64,000 nucleotides of DNA, taken from assembly GCF_000011565.2 (NCBI RefSeq), contig NC_005861.2:930001-994000 (forward strand). The letters are read 5' to 3'. The notes beneath the pieces were generated by a model, which saw only the letters and a list, made by a program, of their open reading frames with translations, ran no database searches and was not told the DNA's origin. A program made the translations under genes and the position numbers. Of the stretch, positions 36,679 through 46,354 are shown piece after piece. The stretch's first letter is position 1, and each line of letters opens with the position of its first letter. The DNA is from Candidatus Protochlamydia amoebophila UWE25 (GTDB lineage Bacteria > Chlamydiota > Chlamydiia > Chlamydiales > Parachlamydiaceae).

Positions 36679-38656
36679 CAATAACATGAAAAAACGCTCT
36701 AAACTTACTATTACTCCTCTTTTTGAATTTTCCGAAAATGATGAAATAATGAAAAATAATTATCGGGAAATTATTTTACATGGATTAACAAAAGTGCTGC
36801 CCGAAGATTTTTTTGAATACAAAGAAACGGAGGAAGAAACAAGAGAGTATCAAAAGAATTTTTTTCGCCAATTAAATCCTTTGGTGACATGCTCTGATAA
36901 TAAAAAAATTCCGGGCTCCTTATCTTTTTTTGCTCTATCAAAATTCCGTTCTAATTCCTTTAAGTTCTTTTTCAAAATGATTAGCCATTGGTTACTTCCA
37001 GATGAAAGTCTTAATGTCGTATTAGTTCATGCCTCAGATTTTCAATTAGCAGAGTTAAGTGGCGAAATTTACACGATTTGCGAAATTGTAGTCAGTGTAA
37101 AATCGGTATCTGAATTTGAAGAGATATGCAAACATTTTCCCATCATCAGCACAGAAATAGCCTTGGGGATGCAATCAGAATTTTATGCGCAAAAAATATT
37201 AGAAATTAAAGGATTATCGGCTGACGATAAAACAACCTCAATTCGTCGTATGATTGCTCATTTAGTTAAACGTTTTCCTCACATTTATGGGGCGGATGTG
37301 TTTACAGAAATGCAACATTTATTAGTTACATGTCGAGATGATTTTAAAGCAATCAGGCAACCTCGTCATTTAAGTCGGATCATAAGTATTCAATATTTGT
37401 TTAGAAAATCTTTAAGGGAAGCAATTAAGAAAAGATCTCATCGCCGTCATTTAAGTTTAAAAATATTTCGCACTTTTCTCGTAACGCCGAAAGGTCGTAA
37501 AAGGGTGTTAGGATTACTTGTTGGCATTAATTTTTTGAGAGAACAAGAAACATTTGGTGAAAAACATTTACTAAAAGCTATTCAGCATTATTTACCATCT
37601 TCTCAATCAGTTGAGCAATCATTTTTTATCAATAAACTTGGATCAGAAAATATTGGAATTTCCTATTTAGAAATAGAAAAAAAAGACGGCAGTGATTTTA
37701 CAATTTTAGAAATTCGTAAACTGCGAAAAGAGCTTCCGCATAATTTAAAAAATCGCATTGAGCATAAACAACATCCGATTTTTATGCCACGAAATGAAGA
37801 AGAAGTAATTCGGAATATGTTGATTTTGACAAATCAAATCAAATATTTACGAGACATTCCTCAAGTGTTTATTACGTTTGATGAACAAGCTTATTCGCAC
37901 CTTTATTTTACTGTCATTTTAGCACGCGTATTAAAACCAGATTCAGAAAGTTTGACAAAGTTATTTCAATCTTATGAAATATCAGTTGAATACATCCCTG
38001 ATAGAACAAAAATTACAGGGCACATACGTAAAAAACATCCTAAAGAAGCGTCGGTATTTCGTTTAAAAATTTTGAAAGATGCATTTTTGCGGGCTGATCA
38101 CTCAATCGATTTGTACAAAGCGAGGCAGGCTGTTGTAGGAGAGCTATCAAAGGTTGTTGGAGAAGTTAGAGACTATAATGGAGGGATGATTTCCAAGCAA
38201 CATGAGCAACTTGTATTGATTCATAAATTACTTAAAGATACAAAAGATTATGACGAGTTATTATTAGAAAACTTTTTCTATTCATTAGCCCCCGATATTA
38301 TTCGTACTTTAATCGATCCGAAAGCTTTCAAAATTTTGTTTTTGATGTTACTAGAAGGTTTAAAAAGCTATAAACATGAAAGCTATTATCTGAAATTTTA
38401 CCATGAACCTTCTAATGCTTTTGCAATGATTATTTTAGAAGACCCCCTCGTAAAAGAAAGGATTTATAGAGCTGTTCACGATCTACATGTTCCTCATACA
38501 GAGCTTGCATACGCTTATACAAAAACAAGCGGAAATAATTGTATTGGGTATATTTGTTGTTCGCAAGATTCTAACGTAAGAGAATGTTTTTTTCAGGCAA
38601 TTAAACAGGAATTACAACACTGGGAAACGAACCAACCGAAATTTCTTATGCATTAG
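36665..38656 (+). CDS. Unknown large protein coupled to aspartokinase
   Basis: 663 residues (or 656 from the ATG at 36686), not recognised. The protein is soluble in appearance, Lys/Glu/His-rich and mostly helical, with no signal peptide, membrane helix or repeat that I can see. Local features: a basic stretch SLREAIKKRSHRRHLSLKIF near 245, a charged EIRKLRKELPHNLKNRIEHK near 350, and strand-rich VFITFDEQAYSHLYFTVILA near 400. The last part, TSGNNCIGYICCSQDSNVRE, has cysteines. The start overlaps the aspartokinase stop by 14 bp, so it is probably translated from the same mRNA. Whether it supplies a regulatory partner is only a guess. Possibly a lineage-specific family. Confidence 0.6.
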   Translation: MKSLNNNMKKRSKLTITPLFEFSENDEIMKNNYREIILHGLTKVLPEDFFEYKETEEETREYQKNFFRQLNPLVTCSDNKKIPGSLSFFALSKFRSNSFKFFFKMISHWLLPDESLNVVLVHASDFQLAELSGEIYTICEIVVSVKSVSEFEEICKHFPIISTEIALGMQSEFYAQKILEIKGLSADDKTTSIRRMIAHLVKRFPHIYGADVFTEMQHLLVTCRDDFKAIRQPRHLSRIISIQYLFRKSLREAIKKRSHRRHLSLKIFRTFLVTPKGRKRVLGLLVGINFLREQETFGEKHLLKAIQHYLPSSQSVEQSFFINKLGSENIGISYLEIEKKDGSDFTILEIRKLRKELPHNLKNRIEHKQHPIFMPRNEEEVIRNMLILTNQIKYLRDIPQVFITFDEQAYSHLYFTVILARVLKPDSESLTKLFQSYEISVEYIPDRTKITGHIRKKHPKEASVFRLKILKDAFLRADHSIDLYKARQAVVGELSKVVGEVRDYNGGMISKQHEQLVLIHKLLKDTKDYDELLLENFFYSLAPDIIRTLIDPKAFKILFLMLLEGLKSYKHESYYLKFYHEPSNAFAMIILEDPLVKERIYRAVHDLHVPHTELAYAYTKTSGNNCIGYICCSQDSNVRECFFQAIKQELQHWETNQPKFLMH

Positions 38657-39981
38657 CTTATGATTCTTTCTTATTAGTAAGCAATAATGTTAAATTCCTA
38701 TCCTTTAAATAGAAGCTGTCTTTCCGCAATAGTTTTTTTATATCAACTAATTAATTTACCCAATTTCATATCTTCTAAAAATGGAGGGTTGATATATTTA
38801 AACCCTCTATAGATTAACTTAATTTAAATTGAGGAATTTATGCCAATTCTATTTGTTCGCCTTTAATAAAAATTCTATTCTTAAAAAACTTGTATTGAAT
38901 AATTTCCCAATTCATTTGACGGTAAGATTGAATAATTCCTTTTTTCACTTAACAAGCCATTTCGAAAATATTTTTCAAGGCATATTTGATTGTTGATAAT
39001 TTCCCGCTATAAAAAATTTCATTTTAAAAAGTACTCTCTATTTTGAATATTTCCTTCCTGTTTGTACGTTGAGCATTAATGTTTTATTTAATCATCTTAA
39101 AACATTATTCACTTTTTTCCTCCTATTGGGTATCTAGATTCAGATTCATAAAAGGGCGACTTATTAAAAAAATATATTTTGATTTGAAATTTATTAGTAG
39201 AAGCCAAAATTTGTCCAGCTAGGGTGATGAATAATGGTTGGATAAATTTTATATCATGATACCCGGTTAAATTAATTGATTGTGTGAGTAGGAGAACTTT
39301 TGCCAGTTGTGTTGAATAGATGTTAAGTGGATAAAAGGAGGAGAAACTTATTCGTAACTAAGATTTAAATGGAATTTACTTCATATAGGGAATTGGAGAA
39401 AGAATGAGAGGGAGAATTCAGTGGCAGAGAAGGGGATCTGATATACGGGTTAAATTGAAAGAAAAACTTTGAGGGATTTTAGTCTATGTTTCTTCATCCG
39501 AAAAGTTAGATTTACTAGATAGAGAATAGATAAAAGATAAAGATTGAGCTAGTATGAATGGATAGACAATTTTTTGGGATGACTCAAAATCAAATTTTAT
39601 TTTCCCCTATGACAGAGGACAAGGGGTATTTTGTTTGGGAATTGAACAGGAGAGGAAAAAATGAGAGAATAGCTATAAAAACATTTTTTACGATAGATTC
39701 ATTAAAATTTTGAGAATTGGTTAATTTGGCTAGAGGAAAAATGAAAATAAAAAGGAGAATTTTTATTTCCAGAAAAGTTTATATTAAACTTTTTTATTTA
39801 AATAAATTCAATGGATTCTAGGCAAATAAACCCAAAATTCGAGTTAGTTATCATGCTGAAATGATTATTATTTTGAAAACCGCATGAATATAAAGTGAAA
39901 TTTAGAATATCGCGCATTTTATTTGAAGATAATGAATTTAAATCAGAGCTGCGAAAACAACTCTGATTTAAGCGATAAATA
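38657..39981. other. 1.3-kb spacer with a possible decayed gene
   Basis: No intact gene. On the minus strand 38838-38945 reads as a coherent protein tail (GIIQSYRQMNWEIIQYKFFK, then NRIFIKGEQIELA and TAA), resembling the end of MORN-variant/RHS-like proteins. Upstream of it stops appear in every frame, so this would be a fragment. The part 39080-39930 shows nothing recognisable. A hairpin at 39939-39970 belongs to the gene at 39982. Confidence 0.4.
39939..39970 (-). terminator. Terminator of the BrnQ-type gene
   Basis: TAAATCAGAG and CTCTGATTTA form a perfect 10-bp stem around a 12-nt loop, 11 bp past the stop of the minus-strand transporter. It is followed on that strand by AATTCATTATC, moderately T-rich. 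Good match to an intrinsic terminator. Confidence 0.65.
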
Positions 39982-41163
39982 TTACTTTAAGTAACTTGAG
40001 GCATGGTATAAAAGCGATAAAGCAAATATACTAAATACAGGTATTTTAACTGGTTTAAAGTGAACAAGTTTATAACCGATATTGACGATACATAAAACAA
40101 TTAACGCAGGATAACAAACTTCTAAAATAGGAGCTAAAAAAGCAATAATTCCTGTAAAATTCAATGTTGAAAAAATGAAAGAAACAACTAGAGTGAGAAT
40201 GAGAGAGTTATGATAAGAAATCTTTCCTTTAGAAACATCAAAATGTAAAAATTCTGCAAAAACAACTGCAAGTGCAATGGCTGTAGTTAGACAGGCTAAT
40301 GCGACGGCAATCGAAGCGACAATTCCTGCATTCGGACCTAAAATTTGGTGAGATAAAGTTGCTAAAACTTGTTCTTTAGAAACTTCAGCGAGATTTTCGC
40401 TGTTATAGGCAGCAACATAGCTAAATCCTAAGTAAACCAAACCTAGCAAAAATGCCCCAATACAGCTAGCTTTTAGAGTTAATATTATCATTTTTTTATA
40501 ATTAACATGTTCATGCGTTTGTGGTTCAACCCCTTTTTTCAAGCAAGCTAGTACGACTGAACAAAAAAAGAATGCTCCTAAAAGATCCATTGTTTGGTAG
40601 CCTTCTTGTAGTCCTACTAAAAATGTTTCATAAGGTTGATGAATTGAAGCAGGCAAACCATTTGCTTCCCAAAAACCCTTTAAAATAATAATAAGCAAAG
40701 AAAATAAGAGAAAGGGAGTTAAGACATACCCTAATACATCGATAATGTTATTTTTGCGAAAAGTGAATAAATAAATTAAAATACAAGAAATAATACTAAA
40801 AGGAATCAGTTCTAAATGAGGAATAGCAAGACTAATCGTAGAATAGGAAAGAGCGATACATCGTGGTAAAGCTCCAAATGGGCCAATTAATCCCATGATA
40901 GTAAGAGCTATTAAAAAACCAGGAATCTTGCCTAAACGATTAAAAAAAGCTCGGTAATTTCCGTCAAAAAGAGTCATTGCAATCAGACCGAGAAAAGGAA
41001 CTCCGACAGCTGTAATAAGAAGTCCAATAATAGCATATATATTTTGATCTTTTGCATGTTGCCCTAATGCGAGCGGGAATACAACATTTCCTGCTCCAAA
41101 AAACATTGAGAACATAGCAAGGCCAGTCGCTAAAGTATTTGACCTTGGTGAAGGCTTTTTCAT
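39982..41163 (-). CDS. brnQ: Branched-chain amino acid transporter, BrnQ/LIVCS family
   Basis: 393 residues, about twelve hydrophobic helices. The start MKKPSPRSNTLATGLAMFSM and the next MFFGAGNVVFPLALGQHA are characteristic of the LIVCS family, which takes up Leu, Ile or Val by sodium or proton symport. Further matches: GFPFLGLIAMTLF-like second helix and LLGAFFFCSVVLACLKKGV. Branched-chain amino acids are a likely import need for an intracellular bacterium. Single gene between long spacers, with its own terminator. Substrate is assigned by family only. Confidence 0.9.
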   Translation of the reverse strand: MKKPSPRSNTLATGLAMFSMFFGAGNVVFPLALGQHAKDQNIYAIIGLLITAVGVPFLGLIAMTLFDGNYRAFFNRLGKIPGFLIALTIMGLIGPFGALPRCIALSYSTISLAIPHLELIPFSIISCILIYLFTFRKNNIIDVLGYVLTPFLLFSLLIIILKGFWEANGLPASIHQPYETFLVGLQEGYQTMDLLGAFFFCSVVLACLKKGVEPQTHEHVNYKKMIILTLKASCIGAFLLGLVYLGFSYVAAYNSENLAEVSKEQVLATLSHQILGPNAGIVASIAVALACLTTAIALAVVFAEFLHFDVSKGKISYHNSLILTLVVSFIFSTLNFTGIIAFLAPILEVCYPALIVLCIVNIGYKLVHFKPVKIPVFSIFALSLLYHASSYLK

Positions 41164-41670
41164 ATATTTCCTTTAATTTTCACTCTGTAAGATGAGTTTA
41201 TCGATAAAAAATCAAAATAGTTTAATAATAGTAACGAATCATAATGAATTAATTTAAAATGGATAAGGGGAGATAAAAAAACAGTCGTATGTATATGTGC
41301 GCTTAGCGCACACTAATGACATGAAGGAGAGAAGAGTTTAAAATAAATTTTAAGTGCAACATCTGAAAAATATTGTTAAATTTAATAAAAAATTTAATGT
41401 TTCAAGCTTTTAAAGTCAACGTTGAATTGCTAAGTAAATACATAGTGATTTATTTCTATTCTAAATACCCAAACCTTTCTATAGGGAAAAAAATATTTTT
41501 GGGAATAACAATCCTTACTTGAATTTATTTAGCTGATACAGCAAGAAAGAAAAAAATCAAAGCAAAAATTATTGATATTCAATGATATTACTGTATGATC
41601 TTGGTATCATCTTGACTTTTGATCATCGAACGGAGTATGAACTTAGGTAATTTTAAGAAATGGATAAAAT
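41164..41670. other. 500-bp divergent spacer brnQ / rpe with a small GC-rich palindrome
   Basis: No gene. TGTGCGCTTAGCGCACA at 41296-41312 is a 7-bp perfect dyad standing out from AT-rich surroundings; it could be an operator or the tip of a hairpin. The region holds promoters for brnQ and for the rpe operon, not confidently placed. Confidence 0.5.
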
Positions 41671-42402
41671 ATGAAAAGAGAACCGCAAGCTGTTAAAATT
41701 GCTCCATCGATTTTAGCGGGAGATTTCGGGCATCTAGCAGATGAAGCTAAAAAAGCTGAGCAAGCAGGAGCAGACTCACTGCACTTAGATATTATGGATG
41801 GACATTTCGTTCCGAATTTAACGATGGGTTCTCAAGCAGTCTCTGCTATCAATCGAGCAACAAATTTGTTTTTAGATGTTCATTTAATGATTTATAACCC
41901 ATTTGACTACATTGAACGTTTTGTCCAAGCTGGAGCTGATAGTATTACTTTTCATATGGAAGCAACAGAAGATGTAGAAGAAACACTGGCTTATATTCGA
42001 AAATGTAATATACGAGCAGGTTTGGCATTCAATCCAGAAACATCTGTTTCTATGATACCTAAATATTTAGATAAATGTGATATGATTCTCTTGATGACTG
42101 TCAATCCAGGTTTTGGAGGACAAAAATTTATCGAAAAAGTGCTAGACAAAGTGCAATTTACAAGGGACTTGTGTAACCAGCTTAATATTCGAGCAGGGGG
42201 AGTGACCCTTAAAGATAATTCATCAACGGGTCATCAACTTCCTCCTTTTGATATTCAAGTCGATGGAGGGATTACTCATTTGAATGTAAGACGTTGCGTA
42301 GAAGCGGGGGCAAATGTTATTGTGGCAGGAACAAGCCTTTTTAAATCTCCAAACTTTGCCGATGCAATAAAGCAAATGCGGCAGTCTGCCGAAGGTCATT
42401 AA
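41671..42402 (+). CDS. rpe: Ribulose-phosphate 3-epimerase
   Basis: 243 residues, interconverts ribulose 5-phosphate and xylulose 5-phosphate in the pentose phosphate pathway. TIM-barrel motifs: IAPSILAGDFGHLADE, HLDIMDGHFVPNLTMG (metal and catalytic Asp), DVHLMIYNP, MTVNPGFGGQKFI and QVDGGI. It is about 20 residues longer than typical, mainly because of an insertion around RAGGVTLKDNSSTGHQLPPF before the last aspartate motif. First gene of rpe-efp-accB-accC, the order of C. trachomatis CT121-CT124. Confidence 0.95.
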   Translation: MKREPQAVKIAPSILAGDFGHLADEAKKAEQAGADSLHLDIMDGHFVPNLTMGSQAVSAINRATNLFLDVHLMIYNPFDYIERFVQAGADSITFHMEATEDVEETLAYIRKCNIRAGLAFNPETSVSMIPKYLDKCDMILLMTVNPGFGGQKFIEKVLDKVQFTRDLCNQLNIRAGGVTLKDNSSTGHQLPPFDIQVDGGITHLNVRRCVEAGANVIVAGTSLFKSPNFADAIKQMRQSAEGH

Positions 42403-42439
42403 AAAATTAATAAATTGTTAACAGATAACTGTAGGAATT

Positions 42440-42994
42440 ATGGCGACAAGTAATCAATTGACTCCAGGAATGACACTTTCCATTAACAACAAACTTTATC
42501 GTGTTGAATCCAGCGTAAAAGTAACAGTTCCTAAAGGGACTCCTTTTATTAAAGCTAAACTAAAAGATTTGAGCAATAATGAAATGGTTGAAAAAAGCTT
42601 TAAGCTGAATCAACCGATTAAAGATGTGTCATTAATTGAACGTCGCTTAGAGTTCCTTTATCCTGAAGGAGATGAGTATCTTTTTTTGGATGTTGTTAAT
42701 TTAGACCAGGTCCTCGTTCCAGCTGAAATCGTGAGTGGCAAAGTTAATTATCTCAAAGAAGGGGTCGAAATTAAAGCTTTTTTTTATGGAGAAACAATCT
42801 TTGCTGTCGAGCTTCCGCAGTTTTTAGAATTAATGGTTGCTAAAACGCATTCGGATGACGAAAATGATCTAGCTAATGGAGCAAAAATTGCCATTTTAGA
42901 AACAGGGGCAAAAATTGAAGTTCCACCTTTTATTGAAACAGGAGATATTATCAAAGTTGACACTAAAACTGACGAATATATTCAACGTGTTTGA
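42440..42994 (+). CDS. efp: Elongation factor P
   Basis: 184 residues with three beta-barrel domains; it relieves ribosome stalling at consecutive prolines. The tip of domain I reads TVPKGTPFIKAKLKDL, with the lysine at the modification position but flanked by Pro-Lys-Gly-Thr-Pro rather than the usual Pro-Gly-Lys-Gly. This suggests an altered loop or a different modification. The C-terminal part has ETGAKIEVPPFIETGDIIKV. Chlamydiae carry two efp genes; this one corresponds to the copy next to accBC. 38 bp after rpe. Confidence 0.93.
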   Translation: MATSNQLTPGMTLSINNKLYRVESSVKVTVPKGTPFIKAKLKDLSNNEMVEKSFKLNQPIKDVSLIERRLEFLYPEGDEYLFLDVVNLDQVLVPAEIVSGKVNYLKEGVEIKAFFYGETIFAVELPQFLELMVAKTHSDDENDLANGAKIAILETGAKIEVPPFIETGDIIKVDTKTDEYIQRV

Positions 42995-43029
42995 TATTTA
43001 AAAGTGAAAATTAAGGGAAGGATAATCAA

Positions 43030-43371
43030 GTGCTTATGATAAAGATAAACAGGATCCATTCATTGATTATCGAGTTTATATTAAGTCTAAATGAAATATT
43101 TACAGAAACGGCTCCTGAAGCTATTTTATTAAAACAAACTGAAATTTTGACTTCGACAATCTCAGCGAAATTGATTCTTGAGCAAAATTCGCCTGCAAAG
43201 GCAAAAATTTTTAAATTTTGCCCTGAGGTAACAACAAACTATTGCTTACTTTGGTCGTTTTCCTTATCGAAATGCTATTTTAGGTCGAGATTCCGACCCT
43301 TAAAGGAAAAATTTACTCAAGTCAACAAGGGACAAGCCCTTTTTAAGATGTTCTCATTTTTATTTAATTAG
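43030..43371 (+). CDS. Possible small unknown protein between efp and accB
   Basis: A 113-codon frame starting at GTG 43030, with AAGGGAAGGA 8 nt upstream, filling most of the 390-bp gap between efp and accB. The reading ([20 protein letters not shown], later [20 protein letters not shown]) resembles nothing I know, and its composition is not clearly coding. The position inside an operon and the ribosome site argue for it; the lack of any family argues against. It could be a decayed gene. Confidence 0.3.
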   Translation: MLMIKINRIHSLIIEFILSLNEIFTETAPEAILLKQTEILTSTISAKLILEQNSPAKAKIFKFCPEVTTNYCLLWSFSLSKCYFRSRFRPLKEKFTQVNKGQALFKMFSFLFN

Positions 43372-43384
43372 AAAGGAAATCGAC

Positions 43385-43897
43385 GTGGAATTAAAACACA
43401 TCAAAGAACTTATGGCAGTGATGGGGCGAACAGGAACAAAACGGCTCCAACTTAAACAAAATGAATTTGAATTGATACTCGAACGACAAGAGAATGGGCA
43501 TGGACGATCAATAGCTGATTCCACACTAATCGATTCAGAAGAACAAATTAGAACATATTTACAACAACGTACGGATCAGGCCCTTTCCCATGGTGCCGAA
43601 ATGCCAACTGCCCGCCCTCCAATTCCTATTGCTGTTGAAGCTCCCAAAGTCGATACTAATAGCCTTTATGTCACATCTCCTATGGTAGGAACTTTTTATG
43701 GAGCCCCTTCACCTGATGATCCAAGTTTTATCAAAGTGGGAGATCGAATCGAAAAAAATAGTGTGGTTTGTATTATCGAAGCGATGAAAGTAATGAATGA
43801 AATTAAAGCAAATGTCTCAGGAGCAATAGCTGAAATCTTGGTTGAATCAGGACAGCCTGTAGAATTTGGTACGAAACTTTTCCGAATCGTTGAGTAA
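43385..43897 (+). CDS. accB: Biotin carboxyl carrier protein of acetyl-CoA carboxylase
   Basis: 170 residues. N-terminal helix [20 protein letters not shown], a linker rich in Ala/Pro, then the biotinyl domain [20 protein letters not shown] with the biotin-accepting lysine in [12 protein letters not shown]. The carrier swings carboxybiotin between AccC and the transferase, first step of fatty acid synthesis. Start is GTG at 43385 after AGAAAGGAAAT. 9 bp before accC. Confidence 0.96.
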   Translation: MELKHIKELMAVMGRTGTKRLQLKQNEFELILERQENGHGRSIADSTLIDSEEQIRTYLQQRTDQALSHGAEMPTARPPIPIAVEAPKVDTNSLYVTSPMVGTFYGAPSPDDPSFIKVGDRIEKNSVVCIIEAMKVMNEIKANVSGAIAEILVESGQPVEFGTKLFRIVE

Positions 43898-43906
43898 TTT
43901 TTATTT

Positions 43907-45268
43907 ATGCAAAAAGTTCTTATCGCTAACAGAGGCGAGATTGCCGTTCGAATTATTCGTGCTTGTCACGATTTAGGTCTTCAAACTGTGGCTGTTTATT
44001 CGCAAGCAGATGCTGAAGCCTTACACGTTCTTCATGCTGACGAAGCCATTTGTATTGGAGAAGCCCCTTCCCATAAATCTTATCTTAAAGTGCCAAATAT
44101 CCTTTCTGCTTGTGAAATTACCGGAGCTGATGCGATCCATCCGGGTTACGGTTTTTTAAGCGAAAATGCAAATTTTGCCTCTATTTGTGAAAGCTGTGGC
44201 TTAAACTTTATTGGACCGGCTCCCCAATCTATTGCATTGCTTGGTGATAAAGCTAAAGCTAAAGCAACAGCAAAAAAAGCTGGTTGTCCTGTTATCCCAG
44301 GCTCAGATGGAGTCGTAGTGGATATTAAAGAAGCTTTGAAAGACGCAAAAAAATTAGGTTTCCCTATTTTCATTAAAGCTGTTGCGGGAGGTGGCGGGAA
44401 AGGAATTCGGATAGCTTACAACGAAGAAGAGTTTACTAAGCTATTTGCAGCTGCACGAGCTGAAGCAGAGGTAAGTTTTGGGAATCCAGACGTCTATTTA
44501 GAAAAAATGATTATGAATCCTCGACATATTGAAGTGCAAGTGTTAGGGGATAAATTTGGTCATTATATTCATTTAGGAGAAAGAGATTGCACTACTCAAC
44601 GACGCAGACAAAAACTCATTGAAGAGTCTCCAAGTCCGGTTCTCAGTCAAAAAATGCGCCAAAAGATTGGTCAAGCAGCTGTCAATGTTGTTAAAGAAGC
44701 AAATTATTTTTCTGCGGGAACAGTAGAATTCCTTTTAGACAAAGATCAAAACTTTTATTTTATGGAAGTAAATACACGTATTCAAGTTGAGCATACGGTC
44801 ACAGAAGAATTAACAGGTATTGATCTTGTAATGGAACAGCTCAAAATTGCTCGTGGAGAAAAATTGATTTTAGAACAAAAGGATGTAAAATTCACTGGTC
44901 ATGTAATTCAATTTAGAATTAATGCAGAAAATCCTAGCCACAATTTTGCTCCCTCTCCTGGAAAATTAGAATATTATCTTCCTCCTGGTGGCCCCCATGT
45001 TAGAGTTGACAGCGCTTGTTATTCAGGATATTCCATTCCTCCTAACTATGATTCAATGATTGCTAAATTAATTGTGAAGGGTAAAGATCGTACAGAAACT
45101 ATTGCAATAGGAAAAAGAGCTCTAAGTGAATTTCATATCGGAGGAGTTAATTCCACAATACCTTTTCACCTTTATATGCTAGAAGATCCAAAATTTTTAA
45201 ATGCAGATTTTGATCTGACTTATATCGATAACCTAATTGCAGAAGGTAATCGCTTTGAATTAGAATAG
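43907..45268 (+). CDS. accC: Biotin carboxylase subunit of acetyl-CoA carboxylase
   Basis: 453 residues; carboxylates the biotin of AccB with bicarbonate and ATP. N-terminal KVLIANRGEIAVRIIRACHD, ATP-grasp glycine-rich loop KAVAGGGGKGIRIAY, metal/bicarbonate region FMEVNTRIQVEHTVTEELTG, and C-terminal HVIQFRINAENPSHNFAPSP. Complete length. Cotranscribed with accB by 9-bp spacing; a long hairpin follows. Confidence 0.97.
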   Translation: MQKVLIANRGEIAVRIIRACHDLGLQTVAVYSQADAEALHVLHADEAICIGEAPSHKSYLKVPNILSACEITGADAIHPGYGFLSENANFASICESCGLNFIGPAPQSIALLGDKAKAKATAKKAGCPVIPGSDGVVVDIKEALKDAKKLGFPIFIKAVAGGGGKGIRIAYNEEEFTKLFAAARAEAEVSFGNPDVYLEKMIMNPRHIEVQVLGDKFGHYIHLGERDCTTQRRRQKLIEESPSPVLSQKMRQKIGQAAVNVVKEANYFSAGTVEFLLDKDQNFYFMEVNTRIQVEHTVTEELTGIDLVMEQLKIARGEKLILEQKDVKFTGHVIQFRINAENPSHNFAPSPGKLEYYLPPGGPHVRVDSACYSGYSIPPNYDSMIAKLIVKGKDRTETIAIGKRALSEFHIGGVNSTIPFHLYMLEDPKFLNADFDLTYIDNLIAEGNRFELE

Positions 45269-45614
45269 ATATTGTCCAGTCTTTTGCTTAAAATTTATAA
45301 GAAAAGAATTCTAAAATATATATTCCTTGTAAATTTTGAGCAAAAATATTGAATTTATTGGTTCACAATAATGCCTTTTTTGCAGAGGCCTTCAAACAAA
45401 TTTTTCATTTAACTTCATTGAAAAATAGTCTTTAATTTTTTGTTTAATTAAACAACTCTTTATTATTTCTTAATTGCTTTGTAAGATATTCGTGAAATAT
45501 TTAAAAAAGCTTGCATAAGAGATTTTTTTACAAAAGTAATTTTAGAAATAGGTAAAAAGAGCTTTCAGTTTGATTTAAATAAACTATAAAAACTATGAAT
45601 ATCGAGAATTAATA
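45269..45614. other. 350-bp spacer after accC
   Basis: Besides the hairpin at 45284-45343 no feature is seen. The last 60 bp before 45615 probably carry a promoter for the exported-protein gene. Confidence 0.4.
45284..45343 (+). terminator. Long hairpin after accC
   Basis: TTGCTTAAAATTTA (45284-45297) and TAAATTTTGAGCAA (45330-45343) pair over 14 positions, one being a U-G pair, with a 32-nt loop containing GAATTC. It starts 15 bp after the accC stop. No strong U-tract follows, so it may be an mRNA 3' stabiliser as well as terminator. Confidence 0.5.
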
Positions 45615-46325
45615 ATGAAAATAAAATTTTATCAACTAACTAGTGTCTTAATTGTGGCTTTTTCATGGAAATTTTTGGCTGCCGCTGAGATAGCCGAAGA
45701 GCAATTAACACCATTAGAATTATCATACATTGAAGAAAAACGGTTTAAAGAAATTCCCACAGAAGTTCATGCGCTTTTGCAGTCTACTGGACAAAATCCC
45801 ATTAATTTTGATGATGAAGAGCTTCTTTACCGAATTCATAATGATGCTTACTACGCACCAATGGCTATTTCTGGAAATGCCGATGTCATTCAATTGAATG
45901 ACGGTTCACATTGGTCTGTTCATCCTTATCAAAGAGAAATAATACGTCACTGGGTACAAACAGACATCATTTTTATTAAGCCCAAATCTTCTTGTTTTTC
46001 TAACTATGCCTATGTCTTACAAAATCGATCGACTCGTGAAATTGTTGAAGTAAATTTGATTGGTGCTCCACAATCTATGGGTTCGGCTACTCGTTGGATT
46101 GTTAATTTTGAGCCTCAAAAAAAACTTATCCAATTAAACGACAATACCATTTGGCAAATTAATCAAGACGACTATACTTTTAGGAAATGGCATATAGGTC
46201 AATTAGTATTAGTCGGCGTTAATAACCATTGGCGTATTGCTCAATTCCCACATATTTTGATTAATACTGCCTTGTATGGTGTTCCTTACAGTGAAGCAGA
46301 ATTTATTGGTTATCCCGCTTATTAA
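45615..46325 (+). CDS. Exported protein of unknown function
   Basis: 236 residues. The N-terminus MKIKFYQLTSVLIVAFSWKF followed by LAAAEIAEE is a good Sec signal peptide with cleavage after AAA or LAA. The mature part contains two related halves with tryptophan-rich motifs: QLNDGSHWSVHPYQREIIRH around residue 95 and QLNDNTIWQINQDDYTFRKW around 175. Each is followed by a basic strand segment (internal duplication). The pattern (LNDGS.W.v....) occurs in chlamydial proteins of unknown role. It is followed at 29 bp by another unknown, so they probably share an mRNA. Confidence 0.7.
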   Translation: MKIKFYQLTSVLIVAFSWKFLAAAEIAEEQLTPLELSYIEEKRFKEIPTEVHALLQSTGQNPINFDDEELLYRIHNDAYYAPMAISGNADVIQLNDGSHWSVHPYQREIIRHWVQTDIIFIKPKSSCFSNYAYVLQNRSTREIVEVNLIGAPQSMGSATRWIVNFEPQKKLIQLNDNTIWQINQDDYTFRKWHIGQLVLVGVNNHWRIAQFPHILINTALYGVPYSEAEFIGYPAY

Positions 46326-46354
46326 TAATAAATTAATTAGAAAGGTATCAAATA

